Assembly (NCBI GenBank): GCA_036898135.1
Contig: CM072512.1
Location: 18,001,618 to 18,065,617, forward strand
Direction: 5' to 3'
Source of the DNA: Oncomelania hupensis
Taxonomy: Eukaryota; Mollusca; Gastropoda; Littorinimorpha; Pomatiopsidae
DNA: 64,000 nucleotides
The position numbers were made by a program, and so were the translations under genes. Each line of letters begins with the position of its first letter. Positions within the stretch are counted from its first letter, which is position 1. This document shows, piece by piece, positions 61,190 through 64,000 of this stretch. Below the pieces are notes generated by a model. That model ran no database searches. It had not been told where the DNA came from and saw only the letters and a program-made list of their open reading frames with translations.

Positions 61190-61478
61190 ACAACACGATG
61201 ACCTGCTCACAGTGGTGAAGACACGGAAACTCCGATGGTATGGCGACGTCACCAGATCATCAGGCCTTGCAAAGACTATTCTGCAAGGCACAGTGCAAGG
61301 AGGTAGAAGAAGAGGGAGACCGAAAAAGAGGTGGGAGGACAACATTCAAGAATGGACTGGTTTGACACTGTGCGAAGCCATCAGGGCTGCTGAGGACAGA
61401 GAAAGATGGAGTAAGCTGGTTAAACGATCATCTGTGGTGCCCCTACGACCTTCGGGTTACGGGACAGGATAGGATAGG
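61190..61478 (+). mobile_element. LINE 3'-end insertion (C-terminal codons plus GGATA tail)
   Basis: Open frame GQHDDLLTVVKTRKLRW to RSSVVPLRPSGYGTG, then GGGACAGGATAGGATAGG. Very close to the 25.8-kb copy, so a recent strongly 5'-truncated insertion. Confidence 0.85.
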
Positions 61479-61542
61479 TGTTTTTTTGATAATTTGAAAT
61501 GATGTTTGTATTCTATTTTGTTTTTGTAAACGGGGGTTCAAT

Positions 61543-61798
61543 AAATTAGAGTACATTACATGGTTATTTCTTTAGTTCCAGCGGACTCTTCCGAGCCAAA
61601 TCAGGACCAGAATTAGAGTACAGCCTCAGCGTCCCCTGCGTGGGATGTCTTTATTGTAAAGTGACTTGCTGGTGGAAAGCTTTCAGTTTTACCACTAAGG
61701 TTGTTTCAGCAGATCTTTTATGCGGATCAGGGGTTGTTCGGTCCTGATTTGGCTCGGAAGAGTCCGCTGGACCTAAAGCAATAATTATGTAATGTAAT
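61543..61798 (+). mobile_element. R1 3' part with an inverted internal duplicate
   Basis: R1 module (GTTCAATAAATTAGAGTA), then the 3' end in inverted orientation (TTCCAGCGGACTCTTCC), then the normal continuation to GGACCTAAAGCAATAATT. Indicates an insertion of one R1 end into another copy, or a rearrangement. Confidence 0.65.
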
Positions 61799-62046
61799 CG
61801 CACCTCTCCCCCATAGCAAAAAAATAATGAAAAAAGGAGATTTTTGCTTCTTCATTATTACTAGCCTATCTGCCACTGTCGCAATACATACTGACGAGCA
61901 CGAGGAAAGAAAAAATCACCCCTTGGGGTCATGAGCAATCTTGTCACTGTAGATTGTTCTAACCTATAAAGGGAACAGTGAAAGCCCCAGTTGAAAACCT
62001 GTCTTGCCTTTGTAGGCATGACTAATTCACTGCGGCAACAGTTCCC

Positions 62047-62545
62047 CCCGTTGGAGTGCCGGGGGTTTCAGTATAAATAGTATCCCCACTTTCTGGAAAT
62101 TTAGTGCTTTAAATTCCCACTGTCGCTGTCTTTCTCATTTGCTCTTTCCCATTCCTGATCTGTCCTATCACTCTGCTATACTTTCTTCTTCTTCGCTAGA
62201 TCAATGACCTACCTTTTTTTCTTGAAAACTCTTCCTGGACAAGACTCCTTGTTTGTGTATGAGGTCTGTTGGATCAGCTTGGGAGTGTTGGACGCTTTCT
62301 GCCGGGTGGTCACTAGGGCTTCCTATGATTTTATTATTTCGCACTATAGGCATTTTATATGTATGTGTTTTGTTGATGATTTATAATGATGGTTGTATTC
62401 TATTTTGTTTTTGTAACCGGGGTGTTCGCGTAGTTGAGGTCAACCCTCAGCCGTCCCCCGCGTGGGATGTCTTATTGTAAAGTGACTGGCCGATGGAGGG
62501 CATTCAATTTTCCCACTAGGGTTGTTTCGGCAGATGGCATGATTC
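62047..62545 (+). mobile_element. R1 retroposon copy, 3' end missing
   Basis: Starts CCCCGTTGGAGTGCCGGGG (5' hairpin), runs to GTTGTTTCGGCAGATGG; close to the 22-kb copy (both have AACCGGGGTGTTCGCG). Confidence 0.75.
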
Positions 62546-62624
62546 ACAGTCTTCACTTTGCATTTTTCCTTTTCACACCCATACAAACTAAAAATTAAAA
62601 CACAACCAACAAGCCAAATGAGTT

Positions 62625-63610
62625 ATGTCCTAAGCACAATAACTTTATTTGTACCCAAAACATGAAAAAAATTTATATGAATGAAGATAAATTACACGGT
62701 ACATGACACCGAAGACGGTACCCCTCAACACTAAAAAAACGACATGCTGAAACTTCATTTGTTAATTGTTGACAAGTTTATTTAATAATCAAACTAATAA
62801 CTATATTTCTACATTGGGGGTTACATATCAAACAAAATAACTTCAATAAAGCATACTAAAAGTCATTTAGGGACTGACCCATGACTTACGATAACGAACG
62901 CGGAGCAAATTCAAAAACAAATTTATGATAAATGTTGTCAGAAGTTCTCCAACAGCATATTTACATGACAATGTGTACATTTTTTTGAAGAGCAGTCATT
63001 TCTCATAAGATTACAAACAAATTGAGCCATATTATGTCAGTATGGAATAACATGCAAGGTATTATGTAACCCTACCCCCTAAATAAGCACTAACGCGTTC
63101 ACTTACAAAACTTACACACAGATTCTGGAAGTGAAAACATTTGTTAATTTAGGAACCTTATCATGTTATATGCTAAAATACACAGGTAACAACAAAACAG
63201 GCCCAGAATATTGCCTTGGATCAACAGTTCTGCAAAGAACTATGTACACGACATAAGTGCTACAGCGGTGTGCATTTCCACTGCTAAAGAATTTAAGACA
63301 GTCACATATCAAATAAATTAAAAGACATAATATTACACACAAAAGCTCAAACTCTATATTGTAAACACAATATACAAAGTCTAGAATAAATCAGACACTA
63401 TGAAGTTGTCATAAAATTACATGTGTACCCCTATCCCAAAACACAGAACTCAGTAGACCCCACTGGATGCCTGACTTAGACAATGAGATGTGATTTGTAG
63501 TATCAATACACACACAAAATTCAACATAACTTTTGACATTTTTTGCTATTTACAACACCCAGATGCACTAGAATGGAAACTGCAGGCAATACATTGAAGA
63601 CAACAATAAT
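62625..63610 (-). other. Probable 3'UTR of the gene ending at 63611
   Basis: About 1 kb of unique, AT-rich, non-repetitive sequence free of the repeat families around it. The complement carries AATAAA at 62644-62649, giving a likely cleavage site near 62625. This is inferred from composition and position only. Confidence 0.4.
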
Positions 63611-63735
63611 TCAAAAAACGTAATGTCGCCGATTGTTGATGGTTGGTGGATACTTTTCATTGTCTTGCTCTTTGAGGTGTTCTCGGTATCTGCGGAACTT
63701 GTTCATCTTTAGAACAGCATTGGACGACATGTTAT
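63611..63735 (-). CDS. Terminal coding exon of an unrecognised gene
   Basis: Minus strand: acceptor TGATTGCAG, two bases of a split codon, then NMSSNAVLKMNKFRRY and REHLKEQDNEKYPPTI, ending in RRHYVF and TGA at 63611-63613. Charged and helical, without a domain I recognise. It is followed by about 1 kb of AT-rich sequence with a polyadenylation signal, typical of a 3'UTR. The gene should extend right of the window and runs opposite to NOP58, so it overlaps or nests in NOP58 intron 1. Confidence 0.5.
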
Positions 63736-64000
63736 CTGCAATCATATAATACATGTTCAAAATATATAAAAGAATATAGATGATTAGATCTATGCATTTA
63801 TTTTCTCCCGTTGAAAATACACACATTAGTAAAGAATAAAAGGGCAGATCTAATTACTAAAATCTTAATAAATTAAAAAGGGTAATTACAATTGCATATG
63901 CCATGTGCAAAAGACTTGAAAATGTGAAAATGGCAACTGTATGTAATAGCTTCAGCAGTTGATAATGAAAGATGGCTCAGAAATTATGTCAAAATTGTGC

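Overview
Eukaryotic (metazoan) genomic DNA: spliced genes with GT-AG introns, no operons, AT-rich, and dominated by transposable elements and microsatellites. The repeat style (RTE-like LINEs, L2-like LINE tails, tRNA-derived SINEs ending in CGCTATATAA plus a microsatellite, TTAGGG-type interstitial repeats, very long dinucleotide and GATA arrays) suggests a lophotrochozoan, most likely a mollusc. That is an inference, not a proof.

Host genes. (1) 602-16652, plus strand: the last nine exons of an M13 (neprilysin/endothelin-converting-enzyme type) zinc metallopeptidase, including HEITH, GENIAD and the terminal CQLW-stop; earlier exons lie left of the window. (2) 35678-56811, minus strand: what looks like the full coding region of a SOCS7-type adaptor, with a very long disordered N-terminal exon, a probable 136-codon cassette exon, a linker exon, an SH2 exon and a SOCS-box exon. 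(3) 57912-57956, plus strand: the first coding exon of NOP58, divergent from SOCS7 across a 1.1-kb interval that carries NRF1-like and ETS-like sites. (4) 63611-63735, minus strand: a terminal coding exon of a gene I do not recognise, with a likely 1-kb 3'UTR, lying opposite to NOP58. A further isolated candidate exon is at 34900-35000 (minus).

Layout. 1-16.7 kb: peptidase exons with introns full of insertions (truncated RTE-like LINE 2332-5312 carrying a hAT-like MITE; TTAGGG-bearing MITEs; a probable hAT-like composite 7657-10154; a decayed hAT transposase with TIRs 12024-13904; a 1000-bp TIR element 15505-16504 with 8-bp target duplication). 16.7-35 kb: intergenic repeat desert with a second LINE, many copies of a roughly 570-bp retroposon ('R1' here), a tRNA SINE inserted into R1, two solo LTRs with 5-bp target duplications, and a near-complete LINE sitting inside a larger TIR element (25.1-29.2 kb). 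35-57 kb: SOCS7-like gene; its introns hold a second copy of the 8-bp-TSD element (37511-38021), LINE relics, an NR-half-site-rich repeat, a LINE split by a mariner-like MITE (40.5-42.1 kb), and a 2.9-kb fold-back element (48573-51487). 57-64 kb: NOP58 exon 1 and a repeat-filled first intron with a CCGCCGAAA-rich element, an L2-like LINE end, two R1 copies and the opposing terminal exon.

There is no evidence that the host genes act in one pathway. The distinctive content is the well-preserved series of nested, datable insertions, several of which may be undescribed families. All boundaries were read by eye; no database or alignment was available.
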